From Clostridiales bacterium (lineage in GTDB: Bacteria > Bacillota > Clostridia > Oscillospirales > Oscillospiraceae), in contig DYCR01000020.1 in assembly GCA_019418025.1 (NCBI GenBank), positions 1 to 36,848 on the forward strand: a stretch of DNA of 36,848 nt, read 5' to 3'. The first letter of the stretch is position 1, and each line of letters begins with the position of its first letter. The position numbers and the translations under genes were made by a program. This document shows, one piece after another, positions 26,233 to 33,347 of the stretch. The notes under the pieces were generated by a model. That model worked only from the letters and a program-made list of their open reading frames with translations, had not been told where the DNA came from and did not search any database.

Positions 26233-29007
26233 ATGCAAAAATGGGAAATTCCTGAATTATTAAGCGAAAACCGTTTGGATTCCCACGCCATATTGGACGA
26301 GGACACCATCAGCCTGAACGGAAGATGGCGCTTTCTGTGCGTAAAGGGAAGCGAGCCCCTGCCTGACCGTTTCTACGAGCCTACCTTTTCCAGCAAGCAC
26401 TGGGATCTGATCAACGTGCCATCATCGTGGGAGCAGGCCGGCTATTCTCAGGGCTTCTTCTGCGGAGGCCGGGCAAATCCCGCCCTCTCCCGCAGGGATA
26501 AGAAAACACCTTCCATAGACCCTTCCAATAATCTTGTGGGGATATACCGCAAACGCTTTCAGATCAACGATATGGGAAAGGGCCGAAAGTTTGTACTGAG
26601 ATTCCACGATGTCCGCAGTGCTTTCTGCGTATGGTTGAACGGAAACTACATCGGCATGAGTAAGGGCGCCCAGACCTCGGTTTCTTTTCATGTCTCAGAC
26701 GTGGTGCAGGCCGGTTACAACTACATCTGTGTGCAGGTAAGCCAATTCTCTGACGCGAGCTATCTGGACACCCCCGGCATGTGGGCGCTTTCCGGCATCA
26801 TCGGGGATGTGGACCTGTACGCTCTGCCCCATCAGCGCATAACGGATCTGTATGCACGGGCTGACTTTGGTGAGGATCTTTCAGATGCCCGGCTTCGTGT
26901 GGCACTGACTGCCGAAAACGCTGACGGCATGACCGCTCGGATCGCCGTTATGGACGAGGACAAGGTCTGCTATTATGGAGAAGGGATGATCGCAGACGGA
27001 AAAACCGACGTATTCATCCCCTGTAAAAATGTCCGGCTCTGGAGTGCAGATACACCCCATCTTTATAAGATCGCCGTGATCCTGTGGGACGGTGTAGCCA
27101 TCTGCCATACGCGGCAGATCAGGTTCGGTTTCCGCAAAATCCAAATCGAAGGCACTTCCCTGCTGTTGAACGATCAGCCCCTGACCATCAAGGGTGTGTG
27201 CTACCCCCACACCGACGCAGCGCACTACGAATCCGACATCCGGCTCATGAAAGCCTGCAATATCAATGCCGTGCGTGTTTTCCCACCTGTGTCCCGTGGA
27301 TTTTACGAGGTGTGCGACCGTCACGGTCTTTATGTACTGGACGACTGTGCATCCGATCCGAAAAATCCCATCCGCAGCGATTTAAGCCAAATGCGTGCGG
27401 AGGAAATGATCCGTTCCCACCGAAACTATCCTTGTATCATCCTTTGGAACACCTCTGCCCCCCGGGAATTCATCACGCAACTTGACCAGACCCGCCCCCA
27501 TTGCCAAGATGATTTCTACTGTGTCACCAACCCTACTCTGGAACGGGTGGCGCAGATGGAGCGTCTGGAGGATCTGGTGGATGCCCCGACGGGACTGGCC
27601 CGCGTCATCTCCTCCCCAACCATCACCCCGGCAGACAGCTACCGCAGCATGCCGCTTTTGGCCCTGCGCTATGGGGAAGCCTCCGGCAACGCAGCCCGCA
27701 AGCTGATAGATTATGCCGACATTTTCCGAAAAAGCCAGCACTGGTCCGGTGGATTTTTCTGGAATTTTGCCGATCAGGGCCTCTTTGGCTGTTCTGATCC
27801 GGCATGTGCAGAAGGACTGGTAACGAAGGACCGCAGCCCACATCATATCTACTACGAGCTTCAAAAGGCATACCAATGGATTCGATGCCAACGGAACGAG
27901 GACGGGTCCATCTGCATCAAAAATCACTACCCGAACAGATGGACACAGGAGTTTCGGTGCGTCTACGAAATCACAAGAGACGGTCAGGTTATCGACTCTG
28001 ATATCCTCGAGCTGAATATCCCGCCCAGAGGAGCCCAGACCATCCGCATCCCCATGCCGGACTCCATGTACTTGGCAGGCCGTTACCATTTGTCCATCCG
28101 GTTCCGGGAGGCAGCTTCACAAGACGATCTGTCCGGCACCGCCGCCTATTTCCAGTGGGAGCTTGCAAACAATCCTCACGTCAACGAGGTCTATCCCGGC
28201 GGTGTCATTCGGGATGACGGGAACACCATCTTCCTCAAGGCTGAGAACATCACCTATCAACTCAATCGCGCCACTGGCAATCTGGATCAGATCCTGATAG
28301 ACGACAAGCCCCTGTTGAGCAGCGGGATCACCCCTGCTTTTTACCGCGTCAGAACGGATGCAGAGCTGTCTATCAATAAACGCTTGGATGACTGGGGGAA
28401 GATGACGCTGAAAAATCAGTTTCCAAAGCCATCGGTTGTGGAAGTAAACCACATGTCCCATCAGGTCACCGTCATGCAGAGCGTCGGTTCAGGGCTTATG
28501 CGCAGATATCAGCTGAATCGAGACGGTTCCCTCACGGTGGAAATGCGGCTGCGCACCGGAAAATACCCGCCCAACCGCGTCGGCATGCAGGGCAGTCTGC
28601 CCAAAAGCTTTGACAAGATCACATGGCTTGGAACAGGCCCTTGGGATACCTATCAGGACCGAAAGGGCTACGGCGAATTTGGATTCCATCACCAATCCGT
28701 GTCTCAGCAGGAGAAGTTTCTGCGGGGGCAGGAGCATGGAAACAAAACCGATGTTTTTCAGCTCAAGCTTTCGGATCACTTAGAAAACACGATCCTGTTC
28801 AAATCTGACGAGGCAATGGAGTGCTCCGTGCTGCCATATAGCCTGAGCGACATGGAAAATAATGTTCTAGATCACAGCGCCACTGTTTTTCACATCGACT
28901 GCCGGCAAAATGGTCTGAACAGCGTTTCTATCGCCCCGCACAGCACCTATACGTACAGCTTTACGATCTGTCCGGGTAATGGCTTCAATGCCCAAAACGA
29001 TCAATGA
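26233..29007 (+). CDS. Glycoside hydrolase family 2 (LacZ-like) protein with degenerate active site
   Basis: A 924-residue intact, signal-less protein with the LacZ domain order: jelly roll (SLNGRWRFL, VPSSWEQAGY, FHDVRSAFCVWLNGNYIGMSKG), immunoglobulin-like domain (LWSADTPHLYKI), TIM barrel (INAVRVFPPVSRGFYEVCDRHGLYVLDD) and C-terminal beta-sandwich (WLGTGPWDTYQDR). Aligned by eye to E. coli LacZ, WSLGNE becomes W405-NTSAP410, so the acid/base E461 position is Pro; CEYAHAMGN becomes L478-RYGEASGN486, so the nucleophile E537 position is Arg479; the Mg ligands E416 and H418 become D375 and K377. The fold is kept but hydrolysis by the LacZ mechanism should be lost. It could be a carbohydrate-binding or regulatory protein. 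GGAGGAG precedes the ATG. Alone in its unit. Confidence 0.88.
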   Translation: MQKWEIPELLSENRLDSHAILDEDTISLNGRWRFLCVKGSEPLPDRFYEPTFSSKHWDLINVPSSWEQAGYSQGFFCGGRANPALSRRDKKTPSIDPSNNLVGIYRKRFQINDMGKGRKFVLRFHDVRSAFCVWLNGNYIGMSKGAQTSVSFHVSDVVQAGYNYICVQVSQFSDASYLDTPGMWALSGIIGDVDLYALPHQRITDLYARADFGEDLSDARLRVALTAENADGMTARIAVMDEDKVCYYGEGMIADGKTDVFIPCKNVRLWSADTPHLYKIAVILWDGVAICHTRQIRFGFRKIQIEGTSLLLNDQPLTIKGVCYPHTDAAHYESDIRLMKACNINAVRVFPPVSRGFYEVCDRHGLYVLDDCASDPKNPIRSDLSQMRAEEMIRSHRNYPCIILWNTSAPREFITQLDQTRPHCQDDFYCVTNPTLERVAQMERLEDLVDAPTGLARVISSPTITPADSYRSMPLLALRYGEASGNAARKLIDYADIFRKSQHWSGGFFWNFADQGLFGCSDPACAEGLVTKDRSPHHIYYELQKAYQWIRCQRNEDGSICIKNHYPNRWTQEFRCVYEITRDGQVIDSDILELNIPPRGAQTIRIPMPDSMYLAGRYHLSIRFREAASQDDLSGTAAYFQWELANNPHVNEVYPGGVIRDDGNTIFLKAENITYQLNRATGNLDQILIDDKPLLSSGITPAFYRVRTDAELSINKRLDDWGKMTLKNQFPKPSVVEVNHMSHQVTVMQSVGSGLMRRYQLNRDGSLTVEMRLRTGKYPPNRVGMQGSLPKSFDKITWLGTGPWDTYQDRKGYGEFGFHHQSVSQQEKFLRGQEHGNKTDVFQLKLSDHLENTILFKSDEAMECSVLPYSLSDMENNVLDHSATVFHIDCRQNGLNSVSIAPHSTYTYSFTICPGNGFNAQNDQ

Positions 29008-29024
29008 TCGACCTGTACGCCTGT

Positions 29025-29068
29025 AAAAACTGCCTGGAAGCCCCAAAGGGTTTTCGGGCAGTTTTTTT
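29025..29068 (+). terminator. Terminator after the LacZ-like gene
   Basis: AAAAACTGCC (29025-29034) pairs with GGCAGTTTTT (29057-29066); a CCC/GGG pair lies inside; the T-run continues to 29068. Confidence 0.88.
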
Positions 29069-29200
29069 CTGTAACGAACTCCTTGCCGCCTGTATCACCT
29101 GTATTTAGCCTCTCATCGTATGTGCGATGGAAAAATTTGGAAATCTAGGGATAATTGGCAAATTTAACCGATGTTATTTTAAAAAAATCCAAAAATACTA

Positions 29201-29229
29201 TTTACATTTCGCCGTTGATCTGATATACT
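29201..29229 (+). promoter_or_regulatory. Promoter of the ferric reductase-like gene
   Basis: TTTACA (29201-29206), a 17-base spacer and TATACT (29224-29229) with a TG-extended -10. Transcription should begin near 29236, at the edge of the palindrome at 29237-29250. Confidence 0.78.
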
Positions 29230-29236
29230 CTAGAAG

Positions 29237-29250
29237 TTAGTTTAAACTAA
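29237..29250 (+). promoter_or_regulatory. Palindromic operator candidate TTAGTTTAAACTAA
   Basis: A perfect 14-base palindrome lying at about +1 to +15 of the predicted transcript, 25 bases before the ATG. The TTAG/CTAA half-sites resemble those of DtxR/IdeR-family metal repressors, and MarR-family operators can also look like this. A repressor bound here would block the promoter. Confidence 0.55.
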
Positions 29251-29274
29251 TCAATAAATATTACGAGGTATTTT

Positions 29275-29652
29275 ATGTCCATTATTCTCAGCAGATTCCT
29301 AGCCGTTATTTCCCTGATTCTGGTCGTATTTTGCATGATGTCCCCTATGCGGCGCAGACGACATGCTGTCAATTGCCCGTTTTTCAATACGGTCGTCCGA
29401 TACCACACCCTGTGGGCATGGCTTCTTGTCCCCATTTCCCTGATCCATGGTATTCTTGTTGTCAAGTCCCCCGGCGCGATCAGCGGAAAGCTTACATGGG
29501 TCGTGTTGGTCCTTCTGACCGTATTCTCTCTGTTCCAGAAGAAGATGAAGCATAGATCCTTTATCATGCTCCATCGAGCCCTGTCTATTCTATTTTGTGT
29601 TATGATCGCCGCCCATATCGTTCTGGCTGTCTACGGTACATATTTTGCATAA
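29275..29652 (+). CDS. Small four-helix membrane protein, bis-heme ferric reductase-like
   Basis: A 125-residue protein with four predicted helices (about 4-23, 43-63, 73-88, 99-120). Helix 2 carries H44 and H58, and helix 4 carries H100 and H114: each pair is H-x13-H. That spacing in two separate helices is the bis-heme-b pattern of ferric reductase / NADPH oxidase transmembrane domains, here reduced to the minimum. No flavin or NAD(P)H domain is attached, so electrons must come from another protein. Positively charged loops (MRRRRH, QKKMKHR) set the topology. GAGG at 29265-29268 precedes the ATG. It has its own promoter, a palindromic operator candidate and a terminator. Heme binding is inferred from spacing only. 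Confidence 0.72.
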   Translation: MSIILSRFLAVISLILVVFCMMSPMRRRRHAVNCPFFNTVVRYHTLWAWLLVPISLIHGILVVKSPGAISGKLTWVVLVLLTVFSLFQKKMKHRSFIMLHRALSILFCVMIAAHIVLAVYGTYFA

Positions 29653-29662
29653 GTCCCACACA

Positions 29663-29718
29663 AAAACACCCCATCCTGCATCCCGGCAGAATCTGCCGGA
29701 CTGCAAATGGGGTGTTTT
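29663..29718. terminator. Bidirectional terminator with branched stem
   Basis: AAAACACCCCAT (29663-29674) pairs with ATGGGGTGTTTT (29707-29718); inside, CGGCAG (29684-29689) pairs with CTGCCG (29693-29698). It ends the ferric reductase-like gene and the convergent amino acid transporter operon. Confidence 0.85.
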
Positions 29719-29736
29719 CCGTTTCATATCAGTCTA

Positions 29737-30513
29737 TTACAGGACCTTGGAGAGAAAATCCTGCAATCTGGGATGCTTGGGCTGACCGAAAATCTGCTCG
29801 GGAGTGCCTTCCTCCAGAAGCTTGCCATCGGCCATAAACAAAACCCGATTGCCAACCTCTCTTGCAAAGCCCATCTCATGGGTAACCACGACCATGGTCA
29901 TCCCCTGCTGTGCCAGCTCCTTCATGACCTCCAACACCTCTCCCACCATTTCGGGGTCGAGAGCGGAAGTCGGCTCGTCAAACAGCATGACCTGCGGCTC
30001 CATCATCAGCGCACGGACAATGGCGATTCTCTGCTTCTGACCGCCGGACAGCTGAATGGGATATGCTCCGGCGCGGTCCTCAAGTCCCACACGCTTTAAA
30101 AGCTGCATGGCCTTTTCCTCTGCCTGCTTTTTGTCCATGCCCTTGACCTTCATGGGGGCAAGGATCATATTATCCAGAATCGTTTTATGGGGGAACAGAT
30201 TAAAATGCTGGAATACCATTCCCATTTTCTGACGATGCTCGTCGATATTGATTTTGACGACCTTTCCCTCTGAATTGGTCATTTTCTTCTTTGTAATATC
30301 TACGCCATTGAAAATGATGGCGCCCTCAGTGGGTGTTTCCAACAGATTCAGACTTCTCAGCAGGGTGGATTTTCCCGAGCCGGAAGGACCGATCACTACC
30401 ATCACATCGCCGGTATGGATATCCACGGAAACGTCATCAAGGGCCTTCAGCGCACCCTTATTATAGTATTTCTTCAGGTGCTGAACCTGAATCAAATTAT
30501 CTCTTGTCTCCAC
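29737..30513 (-). CDS. Amino acid ABC transporter ATP-binding protein (GlnQ-like)
   Basis: A 258-residue ATPase of the polar amino acid uptake family. Walker A GPSGSGKST, the Q-loop FQHFNLFPHKTILDN, signature LSGGQKQRIAIVRAL, Walker B VMLFDEPTSALDPEMV and VVVTHEMGFAREV are all intact. An insertion around KKKMTNSEGKVVKIN after the second strand is common in Clostridia homologues. The start is GTG at 30513, with AGGAAG 8 bases upstream; it overlaps the permease gene by 17 bases. Last gene of the binding protein-permease-ATPase operon. Functions at the cytosolic face with the permease. Confidence 0.94.
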   Translation of the reverse strand: METRDNLIQVQHLKKYYNKGALKALDDVSVDIHTGDVMVVIGPSGSGKSTLLRSLNLLETPTEGAIIFNGVDITKKKMTNSEGKVVKINIDEHRQKMGMVFQHFNLFPHKTILDNMILAPMKVKGMDKKQAEEKAMQLLKRVGLEDRAGAYPIQLSGGQKQRIAIVRALMMEPQVMLFDEPTSALDPEMVGEVLEVMKELAQQGMTMVVVTHEMGFAREVGNRVLFMADGKLLEEGTPEQIFGQPKHPRLQDFLSKVL

Positions 30514-31195
30514 GGCTCATCTTCCTTTCAAAATGTTCAATAATTTTACTGGTGGGATAGGTCAGGCAGAAATACAGGCATGCCGCAACAACCAGAGGCT
30601 CACCGATGGAGAAGGTAGCGGCCTTGACGGAGTAGACCGCAGACATGATCTCCTGCACGCCGATGGTCCAACAGATGGAGGACTCCTTAATGATCGTGAC
30701 AAACTCGTTGGCGATGGCAGGCAGAATATTCTTGATTGCCTGAGGCAGGACCACGTAGCGCATGTTCTGCCACGGGCTCATGCCAAGGCATCTTGCTGCC
30801 TCTGTCTGACCATGATCGATGCTCTGGATACCCGAACGAATGATCTCACACAGATATGCACCGGAATTCAGACACAGTGCAATAACGCCGGGAATAAAAC
30901 GCTCAAAGCGAATAAAGCCAAACAGCTTGAATGCCGGCAGAGAAATATCAGCCAGCAGAACATAATAAACCAAAAACAACTGAACCATCAACGGCGTTGC
31001 CCGAAAAACCTCCACATATGCCGTGGAGATCACTCGAAAGGGCATAAATTTGCTCATACGCATATACGCCAGCAGCAGTGCCAGCACAAAGCCGAAAATA
31101 ACGGTCAAAGCCGATAAAGAGACGGTGCAGATCAGGCCCTCGACAAACATTTGCATGTATCCGAAGGTATCCTGAAAGCCTTCAATAGAAATCAA
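30497..31195 (-). CDS. Amino acid ABC transporter permease (GlnP/HisM-like)
   Basis: A 232-residue membrane subunit with about five helices. TAYVEVFRATPLMVQLFLVYY is the N-terminal signature of the polar amino acid permease family, and GQTEAARCLGMSPWQNMRYVVLPQAIKNILPAIANEF is the ATPase-coupling EAA loop. The start is TTG at 31195, preferred because AAAGGAG lies 9 bases upstream and the next methionine is inside the first helix. It overlaps the ATPase gene by 17 bases and follows the binding protein gene after a hairpin-containing gap of 87 bases. Confidence 0.92.
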   Translation of the reverse strand: MISIEGFQDTFGYMQMFVEGLICTVSLSALTVIFGFVLALLLAYMRMSKFMPFRVISTAYVEVFRATPLMVQLFLVYYVLLADISLPAFKLFGFIRFERFIPGVIALCLNSGAYLCEIIRSGIQSIDHGQTEAARCLGMSPWQNMRYVVLPQAIKNILPAIANEFVTIIKESSICWTIGVQEIMSAVYSVKAATFSIGEPLVVAACLYFCLTYPTSKIIEHFERKMSRGDKR

Positions 31196-31216
31196 CGGTA
31201 AAACTCCTTTCGCAGA

Positions 31217-31248
31217 ACCTCCCCGGAAGCATAAGCCTCTGGGGAGGT
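31217..31248 (-). other. Intercistronic hairpin in the amino acid transporter operon
   Basis: ACCTCCCC (31217-31224) and GGGGAGGT (31241-31248) form an 8-bp stem between the binding-protein and permease genes. No U-run follows on the minus strand, so it is more likely a message-stabilising hairpin that leaves more binding protein than permease, as is common in such operons. Confidence 0.55.
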
Positions 31249-31282
31249 GTCCAATTTATGATCCAAATATTTCGGGGACCGC

Positions 31283-32152
31283 TTACCCCTCGATCAAACC
31301 CTCGTAGATCTCACCGGAAGCCTGCTCATTGGCATCCATAATGAACTGATCCAGAGAGCCGTCCTCCTGTGCGGCCTTGATTGCCAGATTGACCGCAGCG
31401 AGCAGCGGTGCGTTGTCCTTCGCTACGCCGATTACATTGCCTGCTGCATCATAGGGAACCTCCATCACAACAGCCAGATCCTCATAATTCTTGGCATAGG
31501 CCTCTGCCGGAAGCATCTCAACAAATGCACCGTCAAGCTTGCCGGAAAGAACCTCTGCAATGATGTCTGTCAGCTTGCTCAGCTCGATCACGTCAGAATC
31601 AGCTGCGTATTGCTGGGCCAGCTTGGCCTGAATGGATCCGATCTGCACGCCGATCTTGTATTCGGCCTTGTTCACATCCTCCAGTACGGCAAATTTCTCT
31701 GCGTTGGCCTTTGTTGTCACGAAAGACTGCTTACCCATGTAGTAGATCTCAGAAAAGCTCATCTGCTTCTCACGCTTGGGATCGGGAGAGTAACCCGCCA
31801 TGCCGATATCTGCCTTCTTGGCACCCAATTCTGTGATGGTGCCATCAAAGTCCATGGGGATGATCTCCAGCTCAAGGCCGAGGAAGTCGGCAATGTACTG
31901 AGCCAGTGCAATATCAAAGCCTGCCAGAGTAGGCTTGCCGGCCTCATCAAGGGCATAAAATTCATAGGGTGCCATATCAGGACTTGTGACCATAGTCAAC
32001 TTGCCCTGATTGATGGTTTGGATCAGGGGCTTCAACTCCTCAATGCTCATTGTGGAATAATCCGTCGTATCCTCATTTTTAGCGGTGCCGCAGCCTGCAA
32101 ACAAGGCTCCCGCCATTACAACAGAAAGGAACAATGCAATATACTTTTTCAT
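31283..32152 (-). CDS. Amino acid ABC transporter substrate-binding lipoprotein
   Basis: A 289-residue extracellular binding protein of family 3. The signal peptide ends in the lipobox LFAGC (Cys21). The mature protein has the family-3 hallmark GFDIALAQYIADFLGLELEIIPMDFDG, then ADIGMAGYSPDPKREKQMSFS, and a hinge motif (VNKAEYKIGVQIGSIQAKLA). Ligand specificity (glutamine, cystine, histidine, arginine and so on) cannot be read reliably. AAAGGAG lies upstream of the ATG. First gene of the operon, transcribed from a perfect consensus promoter at 32192-32220. Confidence 0.94.
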   Translation of the reverse strand: MKKYIALFLSVVMAGALFAGCGTAKNEDTTDYSTMSIEELKPLIQTINQGKLTMVTSPDMAPYEFYALDEAGKPTLAGFDIALAQYIADFLGLELEIIPMDFDGTITELGAKKADIGMAGYSPDPKREKQMSFSEIYYMGKQSFVTTKANAEKFAVLEDVNKAEYKIGVQIGSIQAKLAQQYAADSDVIELSKLTDIIAEVLSGKLDGAFVEMLPAEAYAKNYEDLAVVMEVPYDAAGNVIGVAKDNAPLLAAVNLAIKAAQEDGSLDQFIMDANEQASGEIYEGLIEG

Positions 32153-32191
32153 ATCTTCAGCTCTCCTTTGTTTCTCTTGATTGATAATTGA

Positions 32192-32208
32192 ATTATACTC
32201 TGTATATT
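32192..32208. repeat. 17-base direct repeat, copy 1 (promoter-overlapping)
   Basis: ATTATACTCTGTATATT. Copy 2 at 32320-32336 differs at one base. A third partial match, CTGTATAATTATATATT, begins at 32221. This copy covers the -10 and most of the spacer. Confidence 0.6.
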
Positions 32209-32220
32209 ATTCATTGTCAA
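32192..32220 (-). promoter_or_regulatory. Perfect consensus promoter of the amino acid transporter operon
   Basis: On the minus strand TTGACA (32215-32220), 17 bases, TATAAT (32192-32197). The -10 and spacer overlap the first copy of a 17-base repeat, which suggests that a strong promoter is held down by a regulator. Confidence 0.88.
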
Positions 32221-32319
32221 CTGTATAATTATATATTGTTTGTAACATTATTGAGCGGTGGAATGTGCAATATATCTAACGATAACGCTATATCGTATAG
32301 CAGCCCCTAATTAATATTC

Positions 32320-32336
32320 ATTATATTCTGTATATT
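32320..32336. repeat. 17-base direct repeat, copy 2 (upstream)
   Basis: ATTATATTCTGTATATT, 128 bases from copy 1, with one mismatch. Read on the minus strand, both copies are imperfect dyads around a central ACAGA, distantly like a CodY box (about four to five mismatches). Confidence 0.55.
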
Positions 32337-32349
32337 CATAAATACACAA

Positions 32350-32378
32350 ATCCCCCTGCGGATATTCCGCAGGGGGAT
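32350..32378 (-). terminator. Terminator after the COG0523 gene pair
   Basis: ATCCCCCTGCGGA (32350-32362) and TCCGCAGGGGGAT (32366-32378), a perfect 13-bp stem with a TAT loop. The U-run on the minus strand is short (TTTGT). Confidence 0.75.
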
Positions 32379-32395
32379 CGTTTCAAAAAGTCAGA

Positions 32396-33337
32396 TCAAA
32401 AGGTGCAGACCTCTTCCACCGCCGGAGCGGCAGGTGTGACACTGACTGCTGTCAGCACAGGTCCCATGTCTCCCTTGTACAGATAATGCTCCTCAGCCGC
32501 AACCGTCGCCTTGACCGTCACCCAGCTTCGAGGCTTCAAAGACTTGGACTCCTTCCAAATGCACGGAACACCGCAGAATTGAATGTCATCCACACAGCAG
32601 GTCATCACAAAACGACCGGGGGCAAAAATGCCGTTTTTGTCCCGGCGAAGCATCGCAACCTGCGCCTTGAAGGAAACGGTCTTTCCGTGATACTTTTCCG
32701 GCTCCTCGGTAACATCCCGGAACCAGAGTGCATAATCGTCATCCTTGATCTCAATGACAGGTGCGTTGATATCAAAGGGCAGCGGATCTACGATCTCGTC
32801 AAACTCTGTCGATCCATCGGTATAGTCATATAGGATATCGATCTGACGGCTTGCTGCCCGAGCCAGCTTATGGAAGGGCATCACATCCGCGCCCTTTTCC
32901 AGACGGTTGAACACGACCATCTGCGCACCCATCAGCTTGTCCATGACCAGATTACGCATATTGGCATTGTAGGCCATGAAGGTGGTCGTGTCTGCAAACA
33001 TGACCTCCTGCGCAACCACCCAATCCTTCGGGAAGCGGGTGTACAGATCACCGACCAGCTGCATGCCGTTCAGCTCTGCCACAATACGCTCAGGCTTGTG
33101 CTTTTTCACAAGAGCGGTCAGTTCCTTTGTTGTGACGGTTTCCTGATCCAAGACCTCCAGATAGACATTCTTGTGGGGATAGGTGCTAAAATCGTATTCC
33201 TCCTCCCCCTCTTCAAACACCAGCAGCAAGGTGCGTTCGCCGGCATTGAATCGCTCATCCTCCAGGGTCTCCTGAATAAATTTCGTCTTACCGGAATCTA
33301 AAAATCCGGTAAACGCATATACGGGAATCTCTACCAT
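32396..33337 (-). CDS. COG0523 (CobW-like) GTPase fused to a YcgQ/TIGR03943-like C-terminal domain
   Basis: A 313-residue protein. Walker A GFLDSGKT (residues 11-18) and VAELNGMQ in place of the usual EPSGxG show a COG0523 P-loop domain, but the metal-binding CxCC motif of the family is missing and the nucleotide-specificity motif reads NRLE. From about residue 205, FRDVTEEPEKYHGKTVSFKAQV and FAPGRFVMTCCVDDIQFCGVPC look like the C-terminal domain of YcgQ/TIGR03943 proteins found beside metal-linked permeases. GAGGAG precedes the ATG. It lies 10 bases downstream of the His-rich COG0523 gene, so the two are an operon. A metallochaperone-related role is likely; the metal is unknown. Confidence 0.8.
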   Translation of the reverse strand: MVEIPVYAFTGFLDSGKTKFIQETLEDERFNAGERTLLLVFEEGEEEYDFSTYPHKNVYLEVLDQETVTTKELTALVKKHKPERIVAELNGMQLVGDLYTRFPKDWVVAQEVMFADTTTFMAYNANMRNLVMDKLMGAQMVVFNRLEKGADVMPFHKLARAASRQIDILYDYTDGSTEFDEIVDPLPFDINAPVIEIKDDDYALWFRDVTEEPEKYHGKTVSFKAQVAMLRRDKNGIFAPGRFVMTCCVDDIQFCGVPCIWKESKSLKPRSWVTVKATVAAEEHYLYKGDMGPVLTAVSVTPAAPAVEEVCTF

Positions 33338-33347
33338 AGCTTACTCC

